64,000 bases of DNA from Streptomyces griseoincarnatus (GCA_014649575.1 BMTH01000022.1:22915-86914), one strand, 5' to 3'. Shown: positions 33,560 to 42,894, counted from the stretch's first letter. The notes: generated from the letters alone by a model not told the origin. Made by a program: numbers and translations.

Positions 33560-34690
33560 ATGAGGCGCTGGGGAAGTACGCGACGGCTGGGCACGACGGG
33601 ACGTACGGGACGGCGCCTCCGCCGGGCGACGGCGGCGGCCGCCTGCGCGGCGGCACTCGCCGCGCTCACCGCCGTGCCCGCCCGGGCGCAGGGCCCGGCG
33701 CACCAGGAGCACGCCCCGCACTGGTCGTTGAAGGACACCGGCGTCGCCCCCGACGTGCGGTTCCGCGGTCTGGCCGCCGTCAGCCGGGACACCGCGTGGG
33801 TGGCCGGAACCCTCGGCACCGTGTTGCGCACCACCGACGGCGGGAGGACCTGGCGGGACGTCTCGCCGCCCGGCGCGGGGGAGTTGCAGTTCCGGGACGT
33901 CGAGGCGTTCGACGCGCGCCGGGCCGTGGTGCTGGCGATCGGGGAGGGCGAGGACTCCCGCGTCTACCGCACCGCCGACGGCGGAACCACCTGGACCGAG
34001 ACCTTCCACAACCCGGACCCCCGCGCCTTCTACGACTGCGTCACCTTCTTCGACCACCGCCACGGCCTCGCCATGAGCGACCCCGTGGACGGGAAGTTCC
34101 GCATCCTGTCGACCCGTGACGGCGGCCGTTCCTGGACCGTGCTCCCGGACACCGGCATGCCCCCGGCGCTGGAGGGCGAGGCCGGGTTCGCCGCGAGCGG
34201 CCAGTGCCTGGTGTCGTCCGGGCCGAAGGACGTCTGGCTGGCCACCGGGGGAGCGGACCGCGCCCGCGTGCTGCACTCCGCCGACCGAGGCCGCACCTGG
34301 ACGGCCACCGACGCGCCGGTCCCCGCCGGCGACCCGGCGCGCGGCGTCTTCGCCCTCGCCTTCCGCGACCGCCACCACGGCCTGGCCGTCGGCGGTGACT
34401 TCACCCCCGGCCTGCCCTCGCCCGACGCCGCCGCGCGCACCACGGACGGCGGCCGCGGCTGGCGCCCGGCGGCGGGGCCCCCGCCGGCCTACCGTTCCGG
34501 CGTCGCCTGGATCCCGCACAGCCGCACCGCCGCCCTCGCCGTCGGCCCCACCGGCACCGACCTGACCACCGACGGCGGCCGCACCTGGCGCACCGTCGAC
34601 ACGGGCTCGTACGACACCGTCGACTGCACGCCCGACGGGGGCTGCTGGGCGGCGGGGGAGCAGGGCAGGGTCGCCCGGCTGGAGCAGTGA
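33560..34690 (+). CDS. Secreted BNR/Ycf48-like beta-propeller protein
   Basis: A 376-residue exported protein. An Arg-rich signal peptide (RRATAAAACAAALAALTAVPARA) is followed by repeated Asp-box motifs: TTDGGRTWRDV, TADGGTTWTET, TRDGGRSWTV, SADRGRTWTAT, TTDGGRGWRP and TTDGGRTWRTV. Such six- to seven-bladed propellers occur in Ycf48-like assembly factors and sialidase-like proteins, but no glycosidase active-site residues stand out. Streptomyces homologues are often named oxidoreductase without basis. TAGCTT 8 bp before the ATG suggests a leaderless mRNA. Confidence 0.85.
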   Translation: MRRWGSTRRLGTTGRTGRRLRRATAAAACAAALAALTAVPARAQGPAHQEHAPHWSLKDTGVAPDVRFRGLAAVSRDTAWVAGTLGTVLRTTDGGRTWRDVSPPGAGELQFRDVEAFDARRAVVLAIGEGEDSRVYRTADGGTTWTETFHNPDPRAFYDCVTFFDHRHGLAMSDPVDGKFRILSTRDGGRSWTVLPDTGMPPALEGEAGFAASGQCLVSSGPKDVWLATGGADRARVLHSADRGRTWTATDAPVPAGDPARGVFALAFRDRHHGLAVGGDFTPGLPSPDAAARTTDGGRGWRPAAGPPPAYRSGVAWIPHSRTAALAVGPTGTDLTTDGGRTWRTVDTGSYDTVDCTPDGGCWAAGEQGRVARLEQ

Positions 34691-34782
34691 CCCGGGCCGG
34701 GGGCCCTACATTCCGCAGGCCGGGGTACCCGACCGCTGTACGCGACCGAGCGCTCGCCGAGCGCGAGAGAAAGTGAGCGGAC

Positions 34783-35106
34783 ATGCCAAGCGGTTCCAGC
34801 CCCAAGCGGGAGCGTCAGTACGAGCACATCAAGGAGAGCGCGAAGGACCGGGGTGAGAGCACCGGGCGCGCCAAGGAGATCGCCGCCCGGACGGTGAACA
34901 AGGAACGCGCCCGGTCCGGCGAGTCGAAGACCGCCAGCCGGACGTCGACGCAGGACATGTCCTCCGGCAAGCGCGGCGGCCAGCGGTCCGGCAAGGGCTC
35001 CCAGGGCCCGACCCGCGACCAGCTCTACGAAGAGGCCAAGAAGCGGAACATCGAGGGCCGTTCGAGCATGAACAAGGGCGAGCTGCAGCGGGCGCTCGGC
35101 AAGTGA
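34783..35106 (+). CDS. Small basic Rho_N/SAP-like protein (107 aa)
   Basis: A very hydrophilic Lys/Arg/Ser/Gln-rich protein, probably disordered in its first 70 residues (KRERQYEHIKESAKDRG, GGQRSGKGSQGP). It ends in a short helical unit, TRDQLYEEAKKRNIEGRS-SMNKGELQRALG, resembling the Rho N-terminal or SAP nucleic-acid-binding fold. Homologues are often labelled plasmid stabilization protein, for which I see no support. GAGAGAAAG precedes the ATG. A DNA- or RNA-binding accessory role is inferred from composition. Confidence 0.82.
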   Translation: MPSGSSPKRERQYEHIKESAKDRGESTGRAKEIAARTVNKERARSGESKTASRTSTQDMSSGKRGGQRSGKGSQGPTRDQLYEEAKKRNIEGRSSMNKGELQRALGK

Positions 35107-35186
35107 GGCCCGCGCCTCCGCGCGGAGCCGCGGGCCGGGACGCCCCCCTCCGCGCGGAGTGCCCCGCCCCGTAGGCTCGGGGCACC

Positions 35187-35891
35187 ATGACGACCGTACG
35201 CACACCGGCCGGCTGGCCGGCCACCGAGGAAGAGGCCCGCGCGGTCCAGGACGCGCTCCGGGCGAAGGTGGTGCTCGACGAACCGGGCCCGCCGCCCGGC
35301 ACCGGACATGTGACCGGCGTCGACGTCGCCTACGACGACGAGCGGGACGTGGTCGCCGCCGCGGCCGTCGTGCTGGACGCGGCCACCCTGGACGTCGTCG
35401 CCGAGTCCACGGCCCTCGGCCGGATCTCCTTCCCGTACGTGCCCGGACTGCTGGCCTTCCGCGAGATCCCCACGGTGCTGGCCGCCCTGGAGGCGCTGCC
35501 CCGCCCGCCCGGCCTCGTGGTCTGCGACGGCTACGGCCTCGCCCACCCGCGCCGCTTCGGCCTCGCCGGCCACCTCGGCGTCCTCACCGGACTCCCGACG
35601 ATCGGTGTGGCCAAGAACCCCTTCACCTTCACCTACGACGAACCCGCCGCCCCGCGCGGCAGCACCTCCCCGCTGCTCGCCGGCACCGAGGAGGTGGGCC
35701 GCGCACTGCGCACCCGGGACGCGGTCAAACCGGTGTTCGTGTCGGTGGGCCACCGCGTCAGCCTGGACAACGCCTGCGCCCACACCCTCGCCCTGGCCCC
35801 CGCCTACCGTCTCCCCGAGACCACCCGCAAGGCGGACGCCCTGTGCCGCCGCGCCCTCCGTGAGGCAGCATCCGCACTCACGGTGGACTGA
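35187..35891 (+). CDS. nfi: Endonuclease V (deoxyinosine 3' endonuclease)
   Basis: A 234-residue endonuclease V. It shows the catalytic Asp in VTGVDVAYDD, the strand-separating wedge FPYVPGLLAFREIP, the second Asp in VVCDGYGLAHPRRFG, and GVAKNPF and DNACAH further on. It nicks DNA one nucleotide 3' of deaminated bases such as hypoxanthine. TAGGCT 9 bp before the ATG and the absence of a ribosome site indicate a leaderless transcript. It stands alone. Confidence 0.93.
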   Translation: MTTVRTPAGWPATEEEARAVQDALRAKVVLDEPGPPPGTGHVTGVDVAYDDERDVVAAAAVVLDAATLDVVAESTALGRISFPYVPGLLAFREIPTVLAALEALPRPPGLVVCDGYGLAHPRRFGLAGHLGVLTGLPTIGVAKNPFTFTYDEPAAPRGSTSPLLAGTEEVGRALRTRDAVKPVFVSVGHRVSLDNACAHTLALAPAYRLPETTRKADALCRRALREAASALTVD

Positions 35892-35939
35892 GTACGCGTA
35901 CGGATGCCCGAACACCCGTCTGACGGCAGGGTGTTCGCC

Positions 35940-36077
35940 ATGCCGACACACCGCACCACCCGCGCCCCCGCCCGCCCCACCGGCCGAGCCGTCACACTGG
36001 GCCTGACCCTCGCGGTCCTGGCGGGCGCGGGGTGGCTCGCGGGCATGATCTACACGTTGATCACCTGGCAACTCTGA
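35940..36077 (+). CDS. Small single-span membrane protein (45 aa)
   Basis: A 45-codon frame beginning at an ATG with GGCAGGG about 7 bp upstream. The N-terminal third is basic and Pro/Thr/Ala-rich (PTHRTTRAPARPTGR); the rest is one hydrophobic span, TLGLTLAVLAGAGWLAGMI, ending YTLITWQL. This is the form of the tiny membrane proteins common in Streptomyces. It was not in any frame long enough for usual gene calling. I do not recognise the family. Confidence 0.6.
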   Translation: MPTHRTTRAPARPTGRAVTLGLTLAVLAGAGWLAGMIYTLITWQL

Positions 36078-36386
36078 CCGGGTCCCGTGCGGCACGGGTG
36101 CCCGCCCGCAGGCACGACGCCCCACAACCGGCACCGAAGCGCCGCTTCGGCCGTCGAGCGCGCTGAGGAGGGGCGCCGGCCACCACGCGCCGACTTCGGC
36201 GGAGTGCCGCCCGCCGTGTGACTGGCTGGCACCCGCTCGGCCGGCCCGACGGCCGCAGCTCGAACCGACCCGTCGGCCGCAGCACCTGACGCTCACCTCC
36301 CCGCAGGCCGCGCACCCCCGCGGAGAGCCCGCAGACCCACGTGGGTCTCCGTGAGCTGTCACCCCCCAGCCGCCGCCAGGCGCTCC
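36078..36386. promoter_or_regulatory. Gene-free stretch with a perfect palindrome
   Basis: No gene is visible in this 309-bp gap between two convergent frames. Near its right end, AGACCCAC is followed immediately by its reverse complement GTGGGTCT (36333-36348), a perfect 16-bp palindrome 40 bp after the end of the reductase gene. It may act as a terminator or as a regulator site. Confidence 0.45.
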
Positions 36387-37565
36387 TCACCGCACCGCCG
36401 CCACCCGGAACCGGATCCCCGCATTCTGGAGGCGGCCGATCAGGGCGTCACCCATCGCCGCCGCCGTCGTGACCTGGCCCGACGTCGGGGGGAGGTCGTC
36501 CAGGGCCAGGCTCAGCGCGCTCTCGGCGAGCATCTTCGCCGTCTCGTCGTAGCCGGGGTCGCCGCCCGAGACCTCCGTGTAGACCCGGCGGCCGCCGCCC
36601 TCGCCGACGAAGCGGACCGTGAACCAGCTGCGCGCCCTCTTCTCGGGGCTCGGTCCTTCGCCGGGCTTGAGACGGGCGGACAGGGCGCGGCGCAGCGGCG
36701 GGACCTGGGCCGCCGCGACCAGCGTGCCGACGGCGGCCACCCCGCCCAGGGCCATCGGCAGACTCCGCACCGCGGCGTAGTGGCGGTAGCGGAAGTCCGG
36801 GCCGTAGCGGGCCAGTGCCTTCGCCGAGCGGCGCACGATCCGGCCGTCGATCGTCGGCAGCGGAAGCGCCCAGGCGCCCACCTCCGGCGCGTAGCGCGGG
36901 GCGCCCGTCGGTGCGGAGGTGCGGCGGCCCACCAGCCGGGGCTCATGGCGCCGGCGGTCCCGAGCGGCGGCCCGCAGCGCGCCCGGCCGGCCGAACTGGT
37001 TCAGCGCCGAGGCGAAGGTGCCGCCCGAGAAGGCCGCGTCGGCGGTGACGTACCCGTCGACCGTCAGCGGCACGTCCTCCGGCAGTTGCCGCACCGTGAA
37101 GTACGCGCCCAGGTCGTGCGGCACCGAGTCGAAGCCGCAGGCGTGCACCAGACGCGCCCCCGTCTCCCGCGCGCGGGCGTCGTGGCGGACGTACATCAGG
37201 TCCACGAACTCCGGCTCACCCGTCAGGTCGGCGTAGTCCGCGCCGGTGTCCGCGCAGGCGGCGACGAGTTCCTCGCCGTACTCCACATAGGGACCCACCG
37301 TGGTGGCGACCACCCGTGCCTGCTCGGCGAGGGCGCGCAGCGTGGCCGGCTCGGACACGTCCGCGCGCAGCACACCCACCTTCTCGCCGCCGGGCAGCCG
37401 CTCCCGCAGTGCCTCCAGCTTCCGTTCACCGCGGCCCGCGACCGCCCAGCGCAGTCCCTCCGGCGCGTGGGCGGCCAGGTACTCCGCGGTCAGCGTCCCG
37501 GCGAAACCGGTCGCTCCGAAGAGCACGATGTCGTACGGACGGTCCGTCCTGCTCAGCCTGCTCAT
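36387..37565 (-). CDS. Saccharopine dehydrogenase-like NAD(P)-binding protein (trans-acting enoyl reductase type)
   Basis: A 392-residue protein with an N-terminal Rossmann fold (DIVLFGATGFAGTLTAEYLA) and the family segments WAVAGRGERKLEAL, VVATTVGPYVEYGEELV, GADYADLTGEPEF and GFDSVPHDLG. This matches the mycobacterial trans-acting enoyl reductase/saccharopine-dehydrogenase-like group used in polyketide-lipid synthesis; no polyketide genes are nearby, so the substrate is open. The ATG at 37565 has AAGGGG upstream. Confidence 0.88.
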   Translation of the reverse strand: MSRLSRTDRPYDIVLFGATGFAGTLTAEYLAAHAPEGLRWAVAGRGERKLEALRERLPGGEKVGVLRADVSEPATLRALAEQARVVATTVGPYVEYGEELVAACADTGADYADLTGEPEFVDLMYVRHDARARETGARLVHACGFDSVPHDLGAYFTVRQLPEDVPLTVDGYVTADAAFSGGTFASALNQFGRPGALRAAARDRRRHEPRLVGRRTSAPTGAPRYAPEVGAWALPLPTIDGRIVRRSAKALARYGPDFRYRHYAAVRSLPMALGGVAAVGTLVAAAQVPPLRRALSARLKPGEGPSPEKRARSWFTVRFVGEGGGRRVYTEVSGGDPGYDETAKMLAESALSLALDDLPPTSGQVTTAAAMGDALIGRLQNAGIRFRVAAVR

Positions 37566-37655
37566 GACACCCCTTGGTCGTGCAGCCGCGCCGCTGTCGG
37601 TGGCCGAGGCTAGCGTGAGGGGTGCGGAGCCCGACGACGAGCCCGGAGGTAAGCG

Positions 37656-38057
37656 ATGGCCGTGCCACGGAACGCCCTGCGGAAGTGGGAGAAAGTGCGC
37701 GACTGGGCGCTGCGCCTGCCGGGCGCCGTCGAGGAGCACCCCTGGGGCGACACGGTCGCCAAGGTCGACCGGAAGGTGTTCGTCTTCCTCGGCGTCGACG
37801 ACGGGAGTCACCCGCTCGGGGTCACCGTGAAGCTGACGGACGAGACGGCGCACGCCCACGCGCTCGCCTGCCCGGGCGCCGAGCCCGCCGGGTACGGCCT
37901 CGGCAAGGCCGGCTGGGTGCACGTCCCGCTGGAGCCCGCGGGCGCCCCGGCGGCGGAGCTGCTCTGCGACTGGGTCGAGGAGAGTTATCGCACGGTCGCC
38001 ACCAAACGCCGGGCCGCCGAGCTGGACGCGCGGGCGGCGGAGCGGGCGGGTCGGTGA
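37656..38057 (+). CDS. MmcQ/YjbR family protein
   Basis: A 133-residue protein of the MmcQ/YjbR fold (CyaY-like). Features are LRLPGAVEEHPWGDTVAKVD, KVFVFLG, GVTVKL, GYGLGKAGWVHVPL and the C-terminal helix DWVEESYRTVATKRR. GGAGG precedes the ATG by 8 bp. The family has a DNA-binding-like fold and no firmly assigned role. It is divergent from the reductase gene. Confidence 0.88.
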   Translation: MAVPRNALRKWEKVRDWALRLPGAVEEHPWGDTVAKVDRKVFVFLGVDDGSHPLGVTVKLTDETAHAHALACPGAEPAGYGLGKAGWVHVPLEPAGAPAAELLCDWVEESYRTVATKRRAAELDARAAERAGR

Positions 38058-38241
38058 GACGGCCCGCCCGCGGCCGCGACCGGCCCACGGGAGGCCGCGC
38101 CCGGCGGGCGGTTGCCCGGCCGCGGTCGGCCGTCGGATCGGCGTCCGCGCCGCGGCCGGTCCCGCAAGCCGCCCCGGCTACTGTGGCCAAGCGCTTGCTC
38201 GCCCGCCCTTGTGCCGGGTGCGCGGTGTTCCTAACATCGCA

Positions 38242-38265
38242 AGTGTTACACCAGGAGTGTCACAG
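38242..38265. promoter_or_regulatory. Paired 10-bp repeats upstream of the CoA-transferase/fad operon
   Basis: AGTGTTACAC and AGTGTCACAG are repeated in the same direction with a 14-bp period, 15-38 bp before the ATG at 38280. The same arrangement (GGTGTCACAG and GGTGGGACAG, 14 bp apart) occurs upstream of the MerR gene at 43626-43649. These are probable binding sites of that regulator. Confidence 0.6.
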
Positions 38266-38279
38266 CCGATGGGGGCTCG

Positions 38280-39440
38280 ATGACGGAGGCGACGGCGCCG
38301 GACCACGGCCCGCTCACCGGCGTGCGCGTGGTCGAGCTGGCCGGCATCGGCCCCGGCCCGTTCGCGGCCATGCTCCTCGCCGACCTGGGCGCCGACGTCG
38401 TACGCGTCGACCGCCCCGGCGGCCCCGGACTCGGCATCGACCCCGCCCGCGACATCACGAACCGCAACAAGCGCTCGGTGGTCGTCGACCTCAAGACGTC
38501 CGACGGCGTGAAGCACGTCCTCGACCTCGCCGGGCGCGCCGACATCCTGATCGAGGGCTACCGCCCCGGCGTCGCCGAGCGCCTCGGCGTCGGCCCCGAG
38601 GACTGCCTGGCCCGCAACCCGCGCCTGGTCTACGGCCGGATGACCGGCTGGGGCCAGGAAGGCCCCCTCGCCGACCGCGCCGGACACGACATCGGCTACA
38701 TCGCCGTCACCGGCGCCCTCGGCATGACCGGCGAACCCGGCCGGCCCCCGGTCGCCCCCGCCAACCTCCTCGGCGACTACGCCGGCGGCTCCCTCTACCT
38801 GGTCGTGGGCGTCCTCGCCGCCCTGCACCACGCCCGCGCCACCGGCGCGGGACAGGTCGTCGACGCCGCCATCGTCGACGGCACCGCCCATCTCACGTCG
38901 ATGATCCACGGCATGCTCGCCGCCGGCGTCTGGCAGGACCGCCGCGGGGCGAACCTCCTCGACGGAGGCTGCCCCTACTACGGCACCTACGAGACCGCCG
39001 ACGGCGCGTACATGGCCGTCGGCGCCCTGGAACCGCGCTTCTACGCCGAGTTCCTGCGCCTGCTCGACCTCCCCGGCCTCGAAGGGGCGCACGCCGACGT
39101 CACCCGCTGGCCCGATCTGCGCGCCCGGGTCGCCGAGCGGTTCGCGTCCCGCACCCGCGACGCCTGGACGGCCGTCTTCGAGGGCACCGACGCGTGCGTG
39201 GCGCCGGTGCTGTCGCTGCGCGAGGCCCCGCACCACCCGCACCTCGCAGCCCGCTCCACGTTCACCGACCACGCGGGCATCACCCAGCCCGCACCCGCGC
39301 CGCGGTTCTCCGCGACGCCCGCCACCGTCCGCACCGGGCCCGCCCGGCCGGGCGCCGACACCGAGGACGTGGCCCGTGACTGGGGCGTACCCGGCCTCGT
39401 GTCCCCGCCCTCGAACCCTCAGCGAAAGGCCTCCTCGTGA
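38280..39440 (+). CDS. CaiB/BaiF family CoA transferase (alpha-methylacyl-CoA racemase-like)
   Basis: A 386-residue class III CoA-transferase-fold protein. It opens with GPLTGVRVVELAGIGPGPFAAMLLADLGADV, then NKRSVVVDLK, the catalytic-region AGHDIGYIAVTGAL with the His/Asp pair expected for alpha-methylacyl-CoA racemase, and GNLLGDYAGGS-like NLLGDYAGGSLYL. The lack of partner subunits and the NLLGDYAGGS motif favour a racemase over a transferase. It is the first gene of a three-gene beta-oxidation operon, where it would convert branched-chain acyl-CoA to the S form. Its stop overlaps the thiolase start (GTGA). Confidence 0.88.
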   Translation: MTEATAPDHGPLTGVRVVELAGIGPGPFAAMLLADLGADVVRVDRPGGPGLGIDPARDITNRNKRSVVVDLKTSDGVKHVLDLAGRADILIEGYRPGVAERLGVGPEDCLARNPRLVYGRMTGWGQEGPLADRAGHDIGYIAVTGALGMTGEPGRPPVAPANLLGDYAGGSLYLVVGVLAALHHARATGAGQVVDAAIVDGTAHLTSMIHGMLAAGVWQDRRGANLLDGGCPYYGTYETADGAYMAVGALEPRFYAEFLRLLDLPGLEGAHADVTRWPDLRARVAERFASRTRDAWTAVFEGTDACVAPVLSLREAPHHPHLAARSTFTDHAGITQPAPAPRFSATPATVRTGPARPGADTEDVARDWGVPGLVSPPSNPQRKASS

Positions 39441-40651
39441 GCACCGAAGCGTATGTGTACGACGCGATCCGCACCCCGCGCGGGCGCGGCAAGGCGAACG
39501 GCGCCCTGCACGGCACCAAGCCCATCGACCTGGTCGTCGGCCTGATCCACGAGATCCGCGCCCGCTTCCCCGGACTCGACCCGGCCGCCGTCGACGACAT
39601 CGTGCTCGGCGTCGTGGGTCCGGTCGGCGACCAGGGCTCCGACATCGCCCGGATCGCCGCCATCGCCGCGGGCCTGCCCGACACGGTGGCCGGCGTCCAG
39701 GAGAACCGCTTCTGCGCCTCCGGGCTCGAAGCCGTCAACATGGCGGCGATGAAGGTCCGTTCCGGCTGGGAGGACCTGGTCCTGGCGGGCGGCGTGGAGT
39801 CCATGTCCCGCGTCCCGATGGCCTCCGACGGCGGCGCCTGGTTCAACGACCCGATGACCAACCTCGACGTCAACTTCGTGCCGCAGGGCATCGGCGCCGA
39901 CCTCATCGCCACCATCGAGGGCTTCTCCCGCCGCGACGTCGACGAGTACGCCGCCCTCTCCCAGGAGCGCGCCGCCAACGCCTGGAAGGAGAACCGCTTC
40001 GAGCGGTCCGTCGTCCCGGTGAAGGACCGCAGCGGCCTCGTCGTCCTCGACCACGACGAGCACATGCGCCCCGGCACCACAGCCGACTCCCTCGGCAAGC
40101 TCAAGCCGTCCTTCGCCGACATCGGCGAGCTGGGCGGTTTTGACGCCGTCGCGCTCCAGAAGTACCACTGGGTCGAGAAGATCGACCACGTCCACCACGC
40201 GGGCAACTCCTCCGGCATCGTCGACGGCGCCGCCCTCGTCGCGATCGGCTCCAAGGAGGTCGGCGAGCGCCACGGCCTCACCCCGCGCGCCCGCATCGTC
40301 TCCGCCGCCGTCTCCGGCTCCGAGCCGACCATCATGCTCACCGGCCCCGCGCCCGCCACCCGCAAGGCGCTCGCCAAGGCCGGGCTGACCATCGACGACA
40401 TCGACCTGGTCGAGATCAACGAGGCGTTCGCGGCGGTCGTGCTCCGCTTCGTCAAGGACATGGGCCTGTCGCTGGACAAGGTCAACGTCAACGGCGGCGC
40501 CATCGCCCTGGGCCACCCGCTCGGCGCCACCGGCGCCATGATCCTCGGCACCCTCGTCGACGAACTGGAGCGCCAGGACAAGCGCTACGGGCTCGCCACG
40601 CTCTGCGTGGGCGGCGGCATGGGCATCGCCACCATCGTCGAGCGCATCTGA
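39437..40651 (+). CDS. fadA: Acetyl-CoA C-acyltransferase (thiolase, FadA type)
   Basis: A degradative thiolase of 404 residues starting at a GTG that overlaps the upstream stop. The nucleophile is Cys93 in NRFCASGLEAV. The other active-site elements are NEAFAAV, GGAIALGHPLGATGA with the catalytic His, and the C-terminal Cys in CVGGGMGIA. It cleaves 3-ketoacyl-CoA in the last step of beta-oxidation and pairs with the FadB gene 34 bp downstream. Confidence 0.94.
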   Translation: MSTEAYVYDAIRTPRGRGKANGALHGTKPIDLVVGLIHEIRARFPGLDPAAVDDIVLGVVGPVGDQGSDIARIAAIAAGLPDTVAGVQENRFCASGLEAVNMAAMKVRSGWEDLVLAGGVESMSRVPMASDGGAWFNDPMTNLDVNFVPQGIGADLIATIEGFSRRDVDEYAALSQERAANAWKENRFERSVVPVKDRSGLVVLDHDEHMRPGTTADSLGKLKPSFADIGELGGFDAVALQKYHWVEKIDHVHHAGNSSGIVDGAALVAIGSKEVGERHGLTPRARIVSAAVSGSEPTIMLTGPAPATRKALAKAGLTIDDIDLVEINEAFAAVVLRFVKDMGLSLDKVNVNGGAIALGHPLGATGAMILGTLVDELERQDKRYGLATLCVGGGMGIATIVERI

Positions 40652-40685
40652 CCCCCTCCCGACGGATCACCTGGAGCACACCCTC

Positions 40686-42866
40686 ATGAGCAGCGAGTCC
40701 ACCACCATCCGCTGGGAGCAGGACGACACCGGCGTCGTCACCCTCGTCCTCGACGACCCCAACCAGTCCGCGAACACCGTCAACAAGGCGTTCCGCGACT
40801 CCTTCGCCGCGATCACCGACCGCCTGGAGGCGGAGAAGGACTCCCTCCGCGGCGTCATCCTCACCTCCGCCAAGAAGACCTTCTTCGCCGGCGGCGACCT
40901 GCGTGACCTGATCCGGGTCACCCCCGACACCGCCCAGGACCTGTTCGACGGCGGCCTGGCCTTCAAGCGCCAGCTGCGCCGCCTGGAGACCCTCGGCAAG
41001 CCGGTCGTCGCCGCCATCAACGGCGCGGCGCTCGGCGGTGGTTACGAGATCGCCCTGGCCTGCCACCACCGCATCGCCCTGGACGCTCCCGGCTCCAAGA
41101 TCGGCTGCCCGGAGGTCACCCTGGGCCTGCTGCCCGGAGGCGGCGGCGTGGTCCGCACCGTGCGGATGCTCGGCATCACCGACGCGCTGCTGAAGGTGCT
41201 CCTCCAGGGCACCCAGTACAACCCGCGCCGCGCCCTGGAGAACGGCCTGGTCGACGAGGTGGCCGAGACCCGCGAGGAGATGCTCGCCAAGGCCCGCGCC
41301 TTCATCGACGCCCACCCCGAGTCCGCGCAGCCCTGGGACCGGCCCGGCTACCGCATGCCCGGCGGCACCCCGTCGCACCCCAAGTTCGCCGCCAACCTGC
41401 CCGCCTTCCCGGCCAGCCTGCGCAAGCAGACCGGCGGCGCCCCCTACCCGGCTCCGCGCAACATCATGGCCGCCGCCGTCGAGGGCGCCCAGGTCGACTT
41501 CGACACCGCGCAGGTCATCGAGGCCCGCTACTTCGTCGAACTGGCCTCCGGACAGACGTCGAAGAACATGATCCAGGCGTTCTTCTTCGACCTCCAGGCC
41601 GTCAACTCCGGTGCCGGACGCCCCAAGGACGTGCCCGCCCGCAAGGTCACCAAGGTCGCCGTCCTCGGCGCCGGCATGATGGGCGCCGGCATCGCCTACT
41701 CCTGCGCCCGCGCCGGCATCGACGTCGTCCTCAAGGACGTCACCCTGGAATCCGCGCTCAAGGGCAAGGGCTACTCCGAGCAGCTGTGCGCCAAGGCCGT
41801 CTCCAAGGGCCGCACCACCCAGGAGAAGGCCGACGCCCTCCTCGCCCGGATCACGCCCACCGCCGAGGTGTCCGACCTCGCCGGCTGCGACGCGGTCATC
41901 GAGGCCGTCTTCGAGGACACCTCCCTCAAGCACAAGGTCTTCCAGGAGGTGCAGAACGTCGTCGCTCCCGACGCGCTGCTCTGCTCCAACACCTCCACCC
42001 TGCCCATCACCGCCCTCGCCGAGGGCGTCGAGCGGCAGGAGGACTTCATCGGGCTGCACTTCTTCTCGCCCGTCGACAAGATGCCGCTCGTCGAGATCAT
42101 CAAGGGGGAGCGCACCGGCGAGGAGGCGCTCGCCCGCGCCTTCGACCTGGTCCGCCAGATCAACAAGACCCCGATCGTGGTGAACGACTCCCGCGGCTTC
42201 TTCACCTCGCGGGTCATCGGCCACTTCATCAACGAGGGCGTGGCGATGGTCGGCGAGGGCGTCGAGCCCGCGTCGGTCGAGCAGGCCGCCGCCCAGGCGG
42301 GCTACCCGGCCAAGGTGCTCTCCCTGATGGACGAGCTGACCCTCACCCTCCCGCGGAAGATCCGCCGCGAGACGCAACGGGCCGTCGAGGAGGCCGGCGG
42401 CACCTGGACACCGCACCCGGCCGAGGCGGTCGTGGACCGCATGGTCGACGAGTTCGGCCGCACCGGACGCTCCGGCGGCGCCGGCTTCTACGACTACGAC
42501 GAGAACGGCAGGCGCGGCCCGCTGTGGCCGGGGCTGCGCGAGCACTTCACGCAGGCCGGGCACACCATCCCGTTCCGCGACATGCAGGAGCGGATGCTGT
42601 TCTCCGAGGCGCTGGACACCGTCCGGCTGCTGGAAGAGGGCGTGCTCACCTCCGTCGCCGACGCCAACATCGGCTCCATCCTCGGCATCGGCTTCCCCGG
42701 CTGGACCGGCGGCGTCCTGCAGTACATCAACGGCTACGAGGGTGGCCTGCCCGGCTTCGTCGCCCGCGCCCGCGAGCTGGCCGAGCGCTACGGCGAGCGG
42801 TTCACCCCGCCCGCCCTGCTGGTGGAGAAGGCGGAGAAGGGCGAGGTCTTCACCGACGCCCGCTGA
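40686..42866 (+). CDS. fadB: Multifunctional fatty acid oxidation protein (FadB type)
   Basis: A 726-residue bifunctional enzyme. The N-terminal enoyl-CoA hydratase domain (about 1-200) has AAINGAALGGGYEIALAC for the oxyanion hole and PEVTLGLLPGGGG. The central 3-hydroxyacyl-CoA dehydrogenase has the NAD site VAVLGAGMMGAGIA (near residue 323) and the catalytic HFFSPVDKMPLVEII. Two C-terminal HAD domains follow. GGAG lies 9 bp before the ATG. Together with the thiolase it forms a complete trifunctional beta-oxidation complex. Confidence 0.95.
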   Translation: MSSESTTIRWEQDDTGVVTLVLDDPNQSANTVNKAFRDSFAAITDRLEAEKDSLRGVILTSAKKTFFAGGDLRDLIRVTPDTAQDLFDGGLAFKRQLRRLETLGKPVVAAINGAALGGGYEIALACHHRIALDAPGSKIGCPEVTLGLLPGGGGVVRTVRMLGITDALLKVLLQGTQYNPRRALENGLVDEVAETREEMLAKARAFIDAHPESAQPWDRPGYRMPGGTPSHPKFAANLPAFPASLRKQTGGAPYPAPRNIMAAAVEGAQVDFDTAQVIEARYFVELASGQTSKNMIQAFFFDLQAVNSGAGRPKDVPARKVTKVAVLGAGMMGAGIAYSCARAGIDVVLKDVTLESALKGKGYSEQLCAKAVSKGRTTQEKADALLARITPTAEVSDLAGCDAVIEAVFEDTSLKHKVFQEVQNVVAPDALLCSNTSTLPITALAEGVERQEDFIGLHFFSPVDKMPLVEIIKGERTGEEALARAFDLVRQINKTPIVVNDSRGFFTSRVIGHFINEGVAMVGEGVEPASVEQAAAQAGYPAKVLSLMDELTLTLPRKIRRETQRAVEEAGGTWTPHPAEAVVDRMVDEFGRTGRSGGAGFYDYDENGRRGPLWPGLREHFTQAGHTIPFRDMQERMLFSEALDTVRLLEEGVLTSVADANIGSILGIGFPGWTGGVLQYINGYEGGLPGFVARARELAERYGERFTPPALLVEKAEKGEVFTDAR

Positions 42867-42894
42867 CCGCGGCGGTGGCTCGGCGGGCGGCGGC

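Noticed and set aside
36387..37922. 511-residue version of the saccharopine dehydrogenase-like protein
   Set aside because: The extra N-terminal 119 residues overlap the divergent MmcQ gene; the ATG at 37565 has a ribosome site and starts the Rossmann fold.
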